Assembly (NCBI GenBank): GCA_025765595.1 | Contig: JAIVFH010000013.1 | Span: forward strand, 1-64,000 | DNA length: 64,000 nucleotides | From: Obelidium mucronatum | Lineage: Eukaryota > Chytridiomycota > Chytridiomycetes > Chytridiales > Chytriomycetaceae | Direction: 5' to 3' | Part shown: piece by piece, positions 63,337 through 64,000 of the stretch | Numbering within the stretch: position 1 is the stretch's first letter | Layout: each line of letters starts with the position of its first letter | Notes under the pieces: generated by a model | What the model was told of the DNA's origin: nothing | What the model saw: only the letters and a program-made list of their open reading frames with translations | Database searches by the model: none | Translations under genes and position numbers: made by a program

Positions 63337-64000
63337 TTACATGCGATATCCCCCTTCCGCCTTGGAGGCACAAAGTTCCAGTAATCGTAAAGCCCAACAA
63401 ACGTCATTCTTTTTGATTATTGCCAGAGAAGCATGTTCAGAATCCGTACTTTCCGTAGTTGATAACGGGACCGATTCGAGGAAACCCAAGCCATCGGAAT
63501 TTGCAGTATCCTCCAATTGATGCAACCGCAAGACATCTTTTTCCGAACAAGTTCGCCGAATTAAACGAAAGTTGGAGATTTCTCCGTGAAATGGATATCG
63601 TCCATTCCAAACATTCGCAGGTCGCCCTTTAGAAGCTCCGGAAATATAGCCAGACCCCAGCTGCAGATATGCATGATGGCGAGAGTTAAAACATCGGCTC
63701 AGCGTGAAGGAATTCAATGTTCCTTGCTTGACGCTGTCTATATAGAGCGTTTGAGAATCAACATTGGAAGCAAGGACAATGTGGTGCCAGTTTCCATCAT
63801 TTACGCGGTCACCAATAATAGCTCGATGGGCAGTCGAGTCAAAGGAGGCATGTACCTTTCCTGCCATATCTATAGAAATAATGTGCCAATGATAATGTGG
63901 CCAAGCAGTACTATTGTATGGGAGAGATTGGCAGCCTAAGACAATACCCCCTTGGTAAGGACCATCCAGCTTTTCAGCGACGTCAACTGTTGCCGGATGG
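63337..64000 (-). CDS. LamG-domain protein, 5' end outside window
   Basis: Partial. The minus-strand frame open to the window edge reads GPYQGGIVLGCQSLPYNSTA, VNDGNWHHIVLASNVDSQTL, LQLGSGYISGASKGRPANVW and YPFHGEISNFRLIRRTCSE, then a short tail ending EGGYRM. Strong parallel with the LamG part of the F-box protein at 59.6 kb, so a paralogue; whether it has an F-box lies beyond 64000. Confidence 0.75.
   Translation of the reverse strand, partial: HPATVDVAEKLDGPYQGGIVLGCQSLPYNSTAWPHYHWHIISIDMAGKVHASFDSTAHRAIIGDRVNDGNWHHIVLASNVDSQTLYIDSVKQGTLNSFTLSRCFNSRHHAYLQLGSGYISGASKGRPANVWNGRYPFHGEISNFRLIRRTCSEKDVLRLHQLEDTANSDGLGFLESVPLSTTESTDSEHASLAIIKKNDVCWALRLLELCASKAEGGYRM

Overview
The window is eukaryotic nuclear DNA. 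It has many short spliceosomal introns (GT..AG, roughly 45-220 bp), AATAAA-type gene ends and fungal-style gene families. A fungal STAND/NACHT receptor, F-box and LamG proteins, fungal-type Helitron Rep/PIF1 proteins, a KDZ-type transposase and a possible centrosomal ASH-domain protein together suggest an early-diverging, perhaps zoosporic (chytrid-like) fungus. That placement is inference; no rRNA or other phylogenetic marker lies in the window.

There are two compartments. About 1-46 kb is a dense mobile-element island with almost no intact gene. It holds nested repeats (1-4.3 kb); a zone flanked by a 65-bp inverted pair (4.3-18.7 kb) that contains a deleted Harbinger copy, a broken Helitron Rep gene and two unknown multi-exon genes; a full-length, apparently recent Ty1/Copia retrotransposon (19.4-26.5 kb) with 332-bp LTRs and a GCGTT target duplication; a broken KDZ transposase with a divergent partner gene (28.4-33.1 kb); a 3.2-kb TIR element carrying a DDE transposase and a Helitron PIF1 helicase (33.7-36.9 kb); a second Harbinger-like element (36.9-39.8 kb); and two decayed gag-type ORF sets (42-45.9 kb). 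About 47.5-64 kb is gene-dense and host-like: an FCP1-like phosphatase, a 741-aa ASH-like protein, a ZNF706-like zinc finger, a bZIP factor, a PH protein, two tandem HAD phosphatases, an F-box/LamG protein, a NACHT protein and a second LamG protein cut by the window edge.

Most notable is a strictly spaced 23-bp palindrome, TCCAATA-N9-TATTGGA. I count 15 copies, all between 4.4 and 18.6 kb or in one intron at 35.7 kb. Several make up most of an intron of the Helitron Rep and helicase genes or sit next to a start codon. Two short sequences recur exactly where gene fragments of different transposons break off: a CAGGTTG-CTTGT-CAACCTG hairpin and a CTAGT-ending 48-mer. This suggests one family of gene-capturing, Helitron-like elements. 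A third family, a 524-bp MITE built from ATTCGG/CTAATCGG words, has a 10-bp target duplication, and its word type also fills introns of two divergent genes.

Many mobile-element ORFs, and one host-type gene (bZIP), carry single-base frame breaks, several in homopolymers. Decay and sequencing error cannot be separated from one sequence. Exon limits below were worked out by hand and may be off by a base or two.
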